Source: Scatosoma sp045576335
GTDB lineage: Bacteria; Bacillota; Clostridia; Christensenellales; Borkfalkiaceae
Direction of reading: 5' to 3'
Length of the DNA stretch: 9,006 nt
NCBI GenBank assembly: GCA_045576335.1
Contig: JAZNGH010000009.1
Location: 1 to 9,006, forward strand
Part shown: piece by piece, positions 1-6,892 of the stretch
Layout: every line of letters starts with the position of its first letter
Position numbering within the stretch: position 1 is the stretch's first letter
Notes under the pieces: model-generated
Told to the model about the DNA's origin: nothing
Seen by the model: only the letters and a program-made list of their open reading frames with translations
The model's database searches: none
Program-made: the position numbers and the translations under genes

Positions 1-49
1 GACCGCTTGGCCTCCGACTTGAAGGCTTCGGGCGCGGTGTTTTTGCACT

Positions 50-1510
50 TTATTTTTGAGGCTCGCAAGTGACGTGCATACCCAAGGATTTGAAGGTGCG
101 CTCGTCCACGTGCGCCAAGATGACCGTAGAGTGTATCTCGCAATTTTTCAGCTTGTCCAACTGCTCGACTGCAAGCTTTGCCATCGGGTCGTTGACTGCG
201 CAAATGGAAAGCGCCATCAAAATTTCGTCCGTATGCAAACGGGGATTGTTAGAACCCATATGGTTGACTTTCAGGTGTTGAATAGGCTCGATAATCGTGG
301 GGGAAATGAGATGTACGTTGTCGTCGATTCCGCCCAACGCTTTGAGCGCGTTCAAAAGACACGCCGCGCTTGCGCCGAGCAGTTCGCCCGTTTTGCCCGT
401 GACGATTCTACCGTCGTTTAGCTCGATTGCCGCGGCGGGTCTGCCCGTTTGCTCTGCTTTTTTCAGGGCGGGAGCAACGGCTTTCCGTTCGTTTGCTGTT
501 ACGCCCGATTTGCTCATTAGAAGCTCTATTTTGGATACGACGTCCTTGCCGATTCTTCCCTTTCTCGCGTCGCAAAGCGCGCCGTAATAACGGCGAATAA
601 TCTCGGCGTTAGACGCGGCTCTACACGCCTCGTCGTCCATAATGCAGTTGCCTGCCATATTTACGCCCATATCCGTCGGGGATCGGTAGGGGGAATAGCC
701 CAGAATTTTTTGCAACATTGCCGCAACGACGGGAAATATTTCCACGTCGCGGTTGTAATTGACGGCGAGCTGATTGTACGCTTCCAAGTGGTAGGGGTCA
801 ATCATATTCACGTCGTTCAGATCCGCCGTCGCCGCTTCGTAAGCAAGGTTTACGGGGTGCGAGAGGGGTAAATTCCAAATGGGGAAGGTTTCAAATTTTG
901 CATATCCCGCCTTTACGCCTCTTTGATTTTCGTGGTAAAGCTGGGATAAGCAGGTCGCCATTTTGCCGCTGCCAGGACCTGGTGCGGTGACGACGACAAG
1001 CCGACGGGAGGTGGGCACGTATTCGTTTTTACCGTAGCCCTCTTCGCTCACGATTTTTTGTACGTCGTGAGGATAGCCCTCGATGGCGTAATGCTTGTAC
1101 ACGCGAATACCGAGGTTGTTCAAACGCTTGATAAAGCCGTCTACGCTCGGTTGCGGGGAATACATAGTCATAACCACGCTGCCGACGAAAAGCCCTTGCG
1201 CCTTGAAGATATCGATTAAACGGATAACGTCGGCGTCGTAGGTAATGCCCAAATCGCTTCTGTACTTGTTTTTGATGATATCGTTCGCGCTGATTACGAC
1301 GAGGATTTCCGCCACTTCTTTAAGCTTTAACAGCATTTTAATCTTACTGTCTGGCTCAAAACCGGGCAACACCCGCGAGGCGTGGTAATCGTCGAAAAGC
1401 TTTCCGCCGAATTCCAAATACAGCTTGTCGCCGAACGATTGAATACGCTCCGCGATTTTTTCCGATTGCATAGACAGGTATTTCTTATTGTCAAAGCCGA
1501 TTTTATTCAT
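50..1510 (-). CDS. DUF1846 family protein, function unknown
   Basis: A complete 486-residue protein that I recognise as a DUF1846 member, a family of roughly 490-500 residues common in Bacillota and of unknown biochemical role. The N-terminal half reads as an alpha/beta domain (hydrophobic strands near 69-74 and 108-114). It is followed by a glycine-rich P-loop-like segment, GPGSGK at residues 178-183, preceded by the strand LVVVTAP. This suggests nucleotide or phosphate binding, but no Walker B is obvious, so ATPase activity is not claimed. There is no signal peptide or membrane segment, so it is probably cytoplasmic. The start ATG is supported by GAGG on the minus strand (1518-1521) seven bases upstream and by a promoter beyond it. 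The gene is divergent from the LURP-one gene and seems monocistronic. No terminator is visible in the 49 bases left before the window edge. Family call is strong; function is unknown. Confidence 0.93.
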   Translation of the reverse strand: MNKIGFDNKKYLSMQSEKIAERIQSFGDKLYLEFGGKLFDDYHASRVLPGFEPDSKIKMLLKLKEVAEILVVISANDIIKNKYRSDLGITYDADVIRLIDIFKAQGLFVGSVVMTMYSPQPSVDGFIKRLNNLGIRVYKHYAIEGYPHDVQKIVSEEGYGKNEYVPTSRRLVVVTAPGPGSGKMATCLSQLYHENQRGVKAGYAKFETFPIWNLPLSHPVNLAYEAATADLNDVNMIDPYHLEAYNQLAVNYNRDVEIFPVVAAMLQKILGYSPYRSPTDMGVNMAGNCIMDDEACRAASNAEIIRRYYGALCDARKGRIGKDVVSKIELLMSKSGVTANERKAVAPALKKAEQTGRPAAAIELNDGRIVTGKTGELLGASAACLLNALKALGGIDDNVHLISPTIIEPIQHLKVNHMGSNNPRLHTDEILMALSICAVNDPMAKLAVEQLDKLKNCEIHSTVILAHVDERTFKSLGMHVTCEPQK

Positions 1511-1541
1511 AAGTACGCCTCGGTAAATATATATCCTTTAT

Positions 1542-1570
1542 AGTATAGCAAATATTTATCCGTTTGTCAA
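1542..1570 (-). promoter_or_regulatory. Sigma-A promoter of the DUF1846 gene
   Basis: Read on the minus strand, a consensus -35 TTGACA (1565-1570) and a -10 TATACT (1542-1547) are separated by exactly 17 bases, with an extended -10 TGC just before the hexamer. It lies about 30 bases upstream of the start codon and back to back with the LURP-one promoter, 33 bases from it. Confidence 0.88.
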
Positions 1571-1603
1571 GGTTACGAAAGAGAAAAAAATGATAAAACC
1601 CTA

Positions 1604-1632
1604 TTGCAATTCTCGTGAAGTTATGTTATAAT
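1604..1632 (+). promoter_or_regulatory. Sigma-A promoter of the LURP-one-related gene
   Basis: TTGCAA (1604-1609) and TATAAT (1627-1632) with 17-base spacing and an extended -10 TGT. Transcription would begin near 1639. That excludes the upstream in-frame ATG at 1615 as the translation start and supports the ATG at 1678. Confidence 0.87.
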
Positions 1633-1677
1633 ATAGATAAACAATTAAACATTGTTGTATACACGGAGGAAGAAATT

Positions 1678-2175
1678 ATGAGATACTTTATCAAAAACAA
1701 GCTCGTATCCTTGGGGAACGGCTCGTACGTGTTGGACGAAAACGGGAACAACGCTTTTACCATTCGAGGCAAAGTCTTTTCGCCGACGCATAAAAAATTT
1801 ATATACGATATGCAGGGAAATTTGCTGTTTACCGTTCGCAATAAGTTTTGGCGTTTTTTAAGAAGAAGCGCGATTATTTACGACAACAGAACGGGTAAAA
1901 AACGCAAGGTCGGGCGTATGATTGAACGCTTTTTCGTGGGTTGGCAGTTTGTAAATTGTAAAGAAAATCTTACCTTGGAAGGGAAATTTTTTGAAGGGCG
2001 CACCGTTTTGCGTGACGGCGAAGCCTTGGGAAAATTCAAAAAACAGGGCGATATCGTGAGCGCGTTCATTCGCGACGCGTACGTTTTGGACGTGTACTCG
2101 CCCGAAGATACGGCGTTTTTGGTCGCCGTCGTAATCGCGCACGATAATATTTGCGACGCGCGCGAACGCCTTTAA
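1678..2175 (+). CDS. LURP-one-related / DUF567 family protein (tubby C-terminal-like fold)
   Basis: A 165-residue protein starting MRYFIKNKLVSLGN. It carries the repeated beta-strand pattern of the LURP-one-related family: short strand pairs of the type 'xYxLxDExGNxxFxIxGK', then 'KKFIYDMQGNLLFTVRNKFW', and a C-terminal hydrophobic helix after 'YSPEDTAFLVAVVIAHDNIC'. This fold is related to tubby C-terminal domains and phospholipid scramblases. The bacterial members have no firmly established function; membrane-lipid binding is only a possibility. No signal peptide is present. The start is chosen because GGAGG (1665-1669) lies eight bases upstream and because the earlier in-frame ATG at 1615 precedes the predicted transcription start. 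It is a single-gene unit with its own promoter and a terminator 19 bases after the stop. The family call is fairly sure; the biological role is not known. Confidence 0.85.
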   Translation: MRYFIKNKLVSLGNGSYVLDENGNNAFTIRGKVFSPTHKKFIYDMQGNLLFTVRNKFWRFLRRSAIIYDNRTGKKRKVGRMIERFFVGWQFVNCKENLTLEGKFFEGRTVLRDGEALGKFKKQGDIVSAFIRDAYVLDVYSPEDTAFLVAVVIAHDNICDARERL

Positions 2176-2193
2176 TAAATTGGCACAATTGAA

Positions 2194-2240
2194 TAATAAA
2201 CAAAAACTCGACTTTTGAAAAGTCGAGTTTTTGTTTATTA
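2194..2240 (+). terminator. Long hairpin terminator after the LURP-one gene
   Basis: A perfect inverted repeat with 23-base arms, 2194-2216 and 2218-2240, around a single central base. The GC core is ACTCGAC/GTCGAGT, flanked by an A-rich run on the left and TTTTTGTTTATT on the right, so it could stop transcription in both directions. It isolates the LURP-one gene from the promoter of the structured RNA that starts about 45 bases further on. Confidence 0.88.
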
Positions 2241-2251
2241 CATAAAATCAA

Positions 2252-2280
2252 TTGATAAAAAATGATAAATATGATATAAT
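2252..2280 (+). promoter_or_regulatory. Sigma-A promoter of the structured RNA / lipoprotein leader
   Basis: TTGATA (2252-2257) and a perfect TATAAT (2275-2280) with 17-base spacing and extended -10 TGA, in a very AT-rich stretch. A transcript would begin at about 2286-2288, exactly where the 5' arm of the closing helix of the folded RNA begins (2287). A 10-base palindrome ATCAATTGAT (2247-2256) overlaps the -35 and could be an operator, though at this AT content it may be chance. This is the only promoter I can see for the downstream lipoprotein gene. Confidence 0.85.
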
Positions 2281-2286
2281 AATATT

Positions 2287-2490
2287 GCTAAACTAACTAA
2301 ATAGTTGAAACAAGCATGTTTTTGTTGTAAGGGGTGGTCTACCCTTTTTTATGCTTTTCACTTTTTGAATTTGATAAAATGCAAATTCCACTTGGTGAAA
2401 AGCAGCTTTAATGCTTGTTTTAATTGAGGTTAGTTTAGCGACAATCGGAGTTTGCGTTTTTGTGCGTCAGCTTCGGTTGACGCATTTTTT
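2287..2490 (+). ncRNA. Unidentified structured RNA, about 204 nt (sRNA or lipoprotein leader)
   Basis: Nested complementary segments define a compact fold. P1: 2287-2297 with 2429-2439, 11 perfect pairs. P2: 2308-2317 with 2411-2420, 10 perfect pairs, extendable by six more including three G-U (2302-2307 with 2421-2426). P3: side hairpin 2329-2335 with 2341-2347, seven pairs including one G-U, pentaloop GGTCT. P4: 2352-2361 with 2395-2404, 10 perfect pairs. P5: 2367-2373 with 2382-2388, seven perfect pairs, loop ATAAAATG. The 5' end coincides with the predicted transcription start and the 3' end is a strong intrinsic terminator, so promoter, fold and terminator agree. No long ORF with a ribosome site lies within it. 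I do not recognise it as a known class. It may be an autonomous small RNA (a divergent 6S RNA is one candidate to test) or a regulatory leader of the lipoprotein gene. Confidence 0.78.
2442..2479 (+). promoter_or_regulatory. Possible antiterminator pairing competing with the leader terminator
   Basis: CAATCGGAG (2442-2450), just 3' of the closing helix of the structured RNA, can form nine continuous pairs (two of them G-U) with CTTCGGTTG (2471-2479). That target includes the loop and part of the 3' arm of the terminator hairpin, so the two structures exclude each other. The pairing is seen in the sequence; its use as an antiterminator is inference. Confidence 0.4.
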
Positions 2491-2495
2491 ATTTT
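2463..2495 (+). terminator. Intrinsic terminator with cUUCGg tetraloop ending the structured RNA
   Basis: A 9-bp stem, 2463-2471 with 2476-2484 (one G-U), capped by the very stable C(TTCG)G tetraloop and followed by TTTTTTATTTT. It ends about 20 bases before the lipoprotein start codon, with the lipoprotein RBS (2501-2505) immediately after the T-tract. Lipoprotein expression from the upstream promoter therefore requires read-through. The minus strand has no T-tract on the other side, so it works in the plus direction only. Confidence 0.9.
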
Positions 2496-2514
2496 ATCTG
2501 GGAGGTGTATCTCT

Positions 2515-5500
2515 ATGAAAAAAAGCTTTATTACTTTTTTACTGACCTTGTTAGTAGCGTTGTTTGGACTCGTTGGTTTGACGGCGTGTGATAACCCTTC
2601 ATCGCCTACCACGCCACAGAAACTAAATGCTCCTATTGTTACGTTGACCGATAACGTCGCCACTTGGGAAGCAGACTCAAATGCAGATAAATTTGAAATC
2701 AGCCTTGATGGAAATTTATCATACGTTGAGAACACGATAACAACGAAAACCTTAACAAACGGTCAAACCTTAAAGGTCCGTGCCGTTGGCGATGGCAGCG
2801 CATATTCTACAAGTGATTGGAGCAATGCAGTAACCTACACTGTCGTTACGCCCACGCCGCAACCGACAAAACTCGGTACGCCTGCCGTAACGATTTCAAG
2901 CACGGGGCTTGCAAGTTGGGCGGTAGTTGCAAACGCAAATAGCTACGTTTACAAGATTGACGGTGGTACGGAAACGCCTACGACGGCGACTTCCGTTCAG
3001 CTTGCTGACGGTCAGAGTATTACGGTAAAGGCTGTGGGCGATGGCACAAGCTATACGGATAGCGATTATAGCGTTACGCAAGCTTATACGGCAAGCACGC
3101 CTACGCCCACGCCGACAGAGGCACCTACATATTTAGGCATAATAGCGTCCAACGAAGAGCCGACGGAAAACGAGGCTCCGTCAGGGCTAATGTTAAGAGC
3201 GTTTGCGCTTTATAGTACAAGAATTTCTTTGGAAGAGGCATTAAGAAATTATTTATCAAATAGCGACAATTCGCTCGGCGATACTGTACCAACTGAAAGT
3301 AATTATGAAATTTACAGTTCGATTGGAAACACGGTATATATTCAAATTTGGTTAGATAATCCTGACCAAAATACCATTTTATCTTTGAAATTGAACGGCA
3401 CAAAATATCAATCAGGCGGGGCGTTGCAATCGTTTTTTATCGAAGACGGTGATTCTTATTTGAATTGTGTTTACGTTGCCGTTACAATTCCAACCAACTC
3501 ATATAACTTCATTTCTTATGAGGTTACTGAAATTGAATACGTTGAAGGCACGAATATCAGCCAAGACGGTAAAGCAGTACTCATTGACGAAGAAAACGAC
3601 ACTGTTTCGATAGGCTTACCGTACGAACAATCATTGCCGACGGCAACGGTTTCTAACGGCAATTCTACCGCCAAGTCAATATCCTTTGATATAAACGTTG
3701 CCGACGAAGATAATTTTGTTGATTTAGTCGGCGGATGGTTAAGAGTAGTTATCTATGATCAAAGCAACGAAATATTAGCGCAACAAAAATTAACGGAAGG
3801 AAACAATACGGTAACTTTCAACAATTTAAGTGCAGATACACATTATAACGTTATGGCGTTCGTTTTGGGTGACGTTCACGACGGTAACGGCGTTTACGTT
3901 CATAACGTAGCGTCCGCATATTATAGAACGCAAAGCGTTATCTCGTGCGAACTGGAATCGGAAATTTTGTTAAACGCACAAACGGGCAAATATTATCCCG
4001 TTATCAACGTAGAAGCCGAGCTTGGCGATACGTCGTTTACTTTTACAAAGATTGAAGTAGGCGATTGGGACGGGGAAGTTTATTATACGGGAGAGTTTGG
4101 CGGCTCGATAAACGTAACGGAAGGAATTTTGAACGGTCAAAGTTACGTTGTAAAAGTATACTACGAAAACGCCAGCGGCATAGAACAAAGCTATCAGGAT
4201 TCCGTTTACGTTGAACGTTTGGATTATCCGTGGATACTTGAAACTTGCTTACAATACGGCTTAATGGACGACGCCATTTTAGGCTTTGACTTTGGCACGA
4301 ACAAGAGTAATTTTGACAACCTGACAATCAAAATCATTGATGAATACAGCAAGCAATACCTTGCAGAAGATGCGATATATTTGATTGATAATCCCAACGC
4401 CCTTGCCGAATTAGAAGCACAATGGCAAAGCTATGGAGAAGGTTGGGATGAAATATATGACAGGTGGTATAAATTAGACAACGCGCAAACCAAAATAAAC
4501 AAATATTATTCCGACGTAAAGAAAGCGGAATGGCAAACTGAACTCGCAAAGGGTATTTATTCTTACGAATACGTTTACGGAGAAGACGAAGAGTTTTTCA
4601 AGGTTGGCAACAAATACTACGTGGTTTTGGACGGTTATCAATCACAGCGAGTTAACGACTATTCGTGGGAATACACGCTATCGGCGGATTTTGACCTTAA
4701 CGACGGCGAAGGCGTTGAAGAAGACAGAACGATAATTGAAGGATGGTTTGACGTCAAACCTGCAATCGGCAAAAACGATTATTTATTTGCAGAAGAATAT
4801 ACGTTGGATGAGAACGGCGTTGTTTATCTTGAAGTTAAGTCGAGAAACAATCTCGGCGGAGAAAGTTACCGTGAGCTTGGCTACGTTAACCAAATCGTTT
4901 TAGCGGACGGATACGATATTTTGCAAGTTTTGTGGACGCAAGACGAGCCCAATCACGATATTGACGAAGCTGCTTGGATGATGGACGCAATAAACGCTCT
5001 AAAAGCAGGCGAGGACGTCCATACGGCGTTCCCCTTGGGTGAATTAGAGGCGATTACGTTTGATTTGGACGATATTCCATTCGATTCTAACCTTATAGGA
5101 AACTATGCTATAAGATTTACCTACATAATGTACGGTAAAGAATATACGGGCGAAGACCCTTACGATTGGGACGGGTCGACCATTGATTACACTGTTGAGG
5201 GTGCATTACCGCAAGCTACCATTGAATTCGTTGGTAGTGGGGACGATTTTGGCAGATGGGAAATAGCATCTCCCGATTGGGTAAAAAACGGTATTTGGAA
5301 TTTTGGCTTTACCTTGGAAATAAGAGACGAAAATCAACAGCTTGTAGGGACTTTTAATCAAGATAATTACGGAGAGTATGAAAGATTGCCGCTTAACTAT
5401 TCGATAAGGGTGAGGTTGGATTCTTATGCCGACCGCGATTATTATACGCAAGGTGCGTGGAGTGAGTGGTTTGTTTGCACACCGATTACTTTATCTTCGC

Positions 5501-6216
5501 CGACGAATTTCTCTCAATCTTATACGGGAGAAGGGGTTAGCGTACGTTGGGAGGGCGTGAATAATGCCGAAAAATACGTGTACGTTGTAAACGGTGGGGC
5601 AGAACAGGAAACTTACGAAACGGAAATTTCAGGCTTGAAAAATGGAGATATTATCAAGGTTAAAGCAATTCCTTTTGCTTCGGATAATAGCGTGCAATCC
5701 GCTTACTCTGACGAGTTTACCGTGACCGATAGCAGAATGGTGCTTGCAAAGCCTACGGTTACGTTTGACCAAGATTACTTTACGTTGGTATGGCAAGCCG
5801 TTGAGAACGCAAGCTATTATAACATCTATTACGCCGAGACGGGCGAGATTGTAAACGAGAATATTTACGGCACGGAGTGTATGGTGCAAGTTGGCAATAA
5901 ATACGTTGTAGTTGCAATACCTGCTGATTATGAAACTTATTGTCCCAGCGAATCCAACATAGTGGATACGACGATAAAGTTGCAAACGCCTACGGTATCG
6001 ATTGACGAAAGCGGTAACGTAACTTTTAACGTTGATGGAAAAACGCCTGGGCGTTTAACGTATACGTATGTAATCAATGACGGCGTAGAACAAACGACGA
6101 AGAGTAAAAGCGGAGAAATAACGCTTAATCAGGGTGACAGTATTAAGGTTAAAATTTCTTTCGGCAATTATGAAGACAGCGATTGGAGCGAAAGCGTAAC
6201 CTATACGACTAAATAA
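2515..6216 (+). CDS. Large repeat-containing surface lipoprotein (Fn3-like modules)
   Basis: A 1233-residue protein with a lipoprotein signal peptide: MKKS, a hydrophobic core, and lipobox L22-T-A-C25. It is therefore probably exported and lipid-anchored on the outer face of the membrane. Residues 36-111 and 119-192 are two tandem modules sharing the pattern GQxxxVKAVGDGxxYxxSDxS, joined by Thr/Pro linkers at 112-118 and 195-205. Related modules recur at the C-terminus (about 993-1073, 1076-1150, 1155-1233). Two further Fn3-like beta regions are likely at 375-475 and 475-570. Residues about 623-680 look helical. There is no LPXTG or C-terminal membrane anchor and no recognisable catalytic motif. 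The start at 2515 is fixed by the signal peptide and GGAGG at 2501-2505; an upstream in-frame ATG at 2452 lies inside the RNA terminator region. The gene is visibly more AT-rich than its neighbours. Adhesion or polymer binding is possible but unproven. Confidence 0.88.
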   Translation: MKKSFITFLLTLLVALFGLVGLTACDNPSSPTTPQKLNAPIVTLTDNVATWEADSNADKFEISLDGNLSYVENTITTKTLTNGQTLKVRAVGDGSAYSTSDWSNAVTYTVVTPTPQPTKLGTPAVTISSTGLASWAVVANANSYVYKIDGGTETPTTATSVQLADGQSITVKAVGDGTSYTDSDYSVTQAYTASTPTPTPTEAPTYLGIIASNEEPTENEAPSGLMLRAFALYSTRISLEEALRNYLSNSDNSLGDTVPTESNYEIYSSIGNTVYIQIWLDNPDQNTILSLKLNGTKYQSGGALQSFFIEDGDSYLNCVYVAVTIPTNSYNFISYEVTEIEYVEGTNISQDGKAVLIDEENDTVSIGLPYEQSLPTATVSNGNSTAKSISFDINVADEDNFVDLVGGWLRVVIYDQSNEILAQQKLTEGNNTVTFNNLSADTHYNVMAFVLGDVHDGNGVYVHNVASAYYRTQSVISCELESEILLNAQTGKYYPVINVEAELGDTSFTFTKIEVGDWDGEVYYTGEFGGSINVTEGILNGQSYVVKVYYENASGIEQSYQDSVYVERLDYPWILETCLQYGLMDDAILGFDFGTNKSNFDNLTIKIIDEYSKQYLAEDAIYLIDNPNALAELEAQWQSYGEGWDEIYDRWYKLDNAQTKINKYYSDVKKAEWQTELAKGIYSYEYVYGEDEEFFKVGNKYYVVLDGYQSQRVNDYSWEYTLSADFDLNDGEGVEEDRTIIEGWFDVKPAIGKNDYLFAEEYTLDENGVVYLEVKSRNNLGGESYRELGYVNQIVLADGYDILQVLWTQDEPNHDIDEAAWMMDAINALKAGEDVHTAFPLGELEAITFDLDDIPFDSNLIGNYAIRFTYIMYGKEYTGEDPYDWDGSTIDYTVEGALPQATIEFVGSGDDFGRWEIASPDWVKNGIWNFGFTLEIRDENQQLVGTFNQDNYGEYERLPLNYSIRVRLDSYADRDYYTQGAWSEWFVCTPITLSSPTNFSQSYTGEGVSVRWEGVNNAEKYVYVVNGGAEQETYETEISGLKNGDIIKVKAIPFASDNSVQSAYSDEFTVTDSRMVLAKPTVTFDQDYFTLVWQAVENASYYNIYYAETGEIVNENIYGTECMVQVGNKYVVVAIPADYETYCPSESNIVDTTIKLQTPTVSIDESGNVTFNVDGKTPGRLTYTYVINDGVEQTTKSKSGEITLNQGDSIKVKISFGNYEDSDWSESVTYTTK

Positions 6217-6261
6217 AAAAAAATTATGCGGCAAAATCGCACACGTATTCTTCAAAATCTA

Positions 6262-6297
6262 AAAAACAGCGGTGAGCTTTGGCTCACCGCTGTTTTT
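6262..6297. terminator. Bidirectional terminator between convergent lipoprotein and Nudix genes
   Basis: A perfect 16-bp stem, 6262-6277 with 6282-6297, loop TTTG. The GC-rich core CAGCGGTGAGC has an A-run on its left and a T-run on its right, so both transcripts see a hairpin followed by U residues. It lies 46 bases after the lipoprotein stop and 24 bases after the Nudix stop. Confidence 0.93.
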
Positions 6298-6320
6298 GTT
6301 CTTTGATAAATCACAAAAGC

Positions 6321-6815
6321 TTAAATTTTCTTTTTCAATTCGCGTACGGCGTTGTTCAAGAAAAATTCCGCCGTCGTGTTTTTGCGAATAAGCGACACCG
6401 CTTCTTCGGGCGTGCACCAACGCGCTTCGGCAACTTCGTCCTCTTTGAGCTTGATAGGCGTATCCTCGACGACTACGACGAAATTGAGCATCAAGACTTC
6501 TTTGCGCGCGTGATAGCGAGAGGACATATACTTGGCTTTGACTACGTTCAAGCCCAGCTCCTCTTTGATTTCTCTGGGAACGGTTTTTTCGGCGTTTTCG
6601 CCCTTTTTAATGTACCCCGCAAACAGGATAAAATCGTCGTCCTCGACGTGCTTGGCAAGCAGAATCTTGTCTTGCGCGCGGTTGGTCACGACCATAGACA
6701 CCGCTACGGAAAATTGCGGGAACATATACGCCTCGCACTTATCGCAATAGGGGATAAGCCCCTCGTTTTCGCAAAAGCGCAAAGTCAGCTTTTGTCCACA
6801 TTCTCTGCAATACAT
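6321..6815 (-). CDS. Zinc-ribbon Nudix hydrolase
   Basis: A 164-residue protein with an N-terminal zinc ribbon, C3-x2-C6 and C24-x2-C27, followed by a Nudix domain. The Nudix box at residues 67-89 fits G-x5-E-x7-R-E-x2-E-E-x-G exactly, with metal-binding REIKEE at 81-86. Nudix enzymes hydrolyse nucleoside diphosphates linked to another group. The zinc ribbon resembles NADH pyrophosphatase NudC, but the SQPWPFPxS motif of that family is absent and the protein is much shorter, so the substrate is open. It is presumably cytoplasmic. The start at 6815 is chosen because GGAGG (6823-6827 on the minus strand) lies seven bases upstream. The longer open frame, up to 6884, begins inside the promoter. 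It is a single gene, convergent with the lipoprotein and divergent from the dehydrogenase. Confidence 0.9.
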   Translation of the reverse strand: MYCRECGQKLTLRFCENEGLIPYCDKCEAYMFPQFSVAVSMVVTNRAQDKILLAKHVEDDDFILFAGYIKKGENAEKTVPREIKEELGLNVVKAKYMSSRYHARKEVLMLNFVVVVEDTPIKLKEDEVAEARWCTPEEAVSLIRKNTTAEFFLNNAVRELKKKI

Positions 6816-6855
6816 ACTTTCTCCTCCTTTTTCTATCTTATAATACCTTTTTACT

Positions 6856-6884
6856 ATGATACCTCTTTTTTTTGCGTTTGTCAA
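6856..6884 (-). promoter_or_regulatory. Sigma-A promoter of the Nudix gene
   Basis: On the minus strand, consensus TTGACA (6879-6884) and TATCAT (6856-6861) with 17-base spacing. Transcription would start near 6849, giving a leader of about 34 bases with a strong RBS. A second weak -10-like TATTAT lies closer to the gene, but it has no matching -35. Confidence 0.82.
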
Positions 6885-6892
6885 TAGGGAGC

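Noticed and set aside
56..587. Several plus-strand open frames opposite the DUF1846 gene
   Set aside because: No RBS and no recognisable protein features; the minus-strand gene explains the region.
2329..2347. Resemblance to the T-box antiterminator motif (GGGGTGGTCTACCC versus AGGGTGGNACCGCG)
   Set aside because: The ACCGCG part is missing, the segment folds as a local hairpin far from the terminator, there is no recognisable Stem I, and the downstream gene is not a tRNA-synthetase or amino-acid gene.
2287..2490. The structured RNA read on the minus strand
   Set aside because: The promoter and the terminator T-tract are both oriented for the plus strand; on the minus strand no T-tract follows the hairpin.
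2452..2514. Upstream start (ATG at 2452) for the lipoprotein
   Set aside because: It would place the terminator hairpin inside the coding region and bury the signal peptide; the RBS at 2501-2505 and the lipobox fit the ATG at 2515.
6279..6887. 202-residue plus-strand open frame opposite the Nudix gene
   Set aside because: It begins inside the bidirectional terminator and lies antisense to an exact Nudix box and zinc ribbon.
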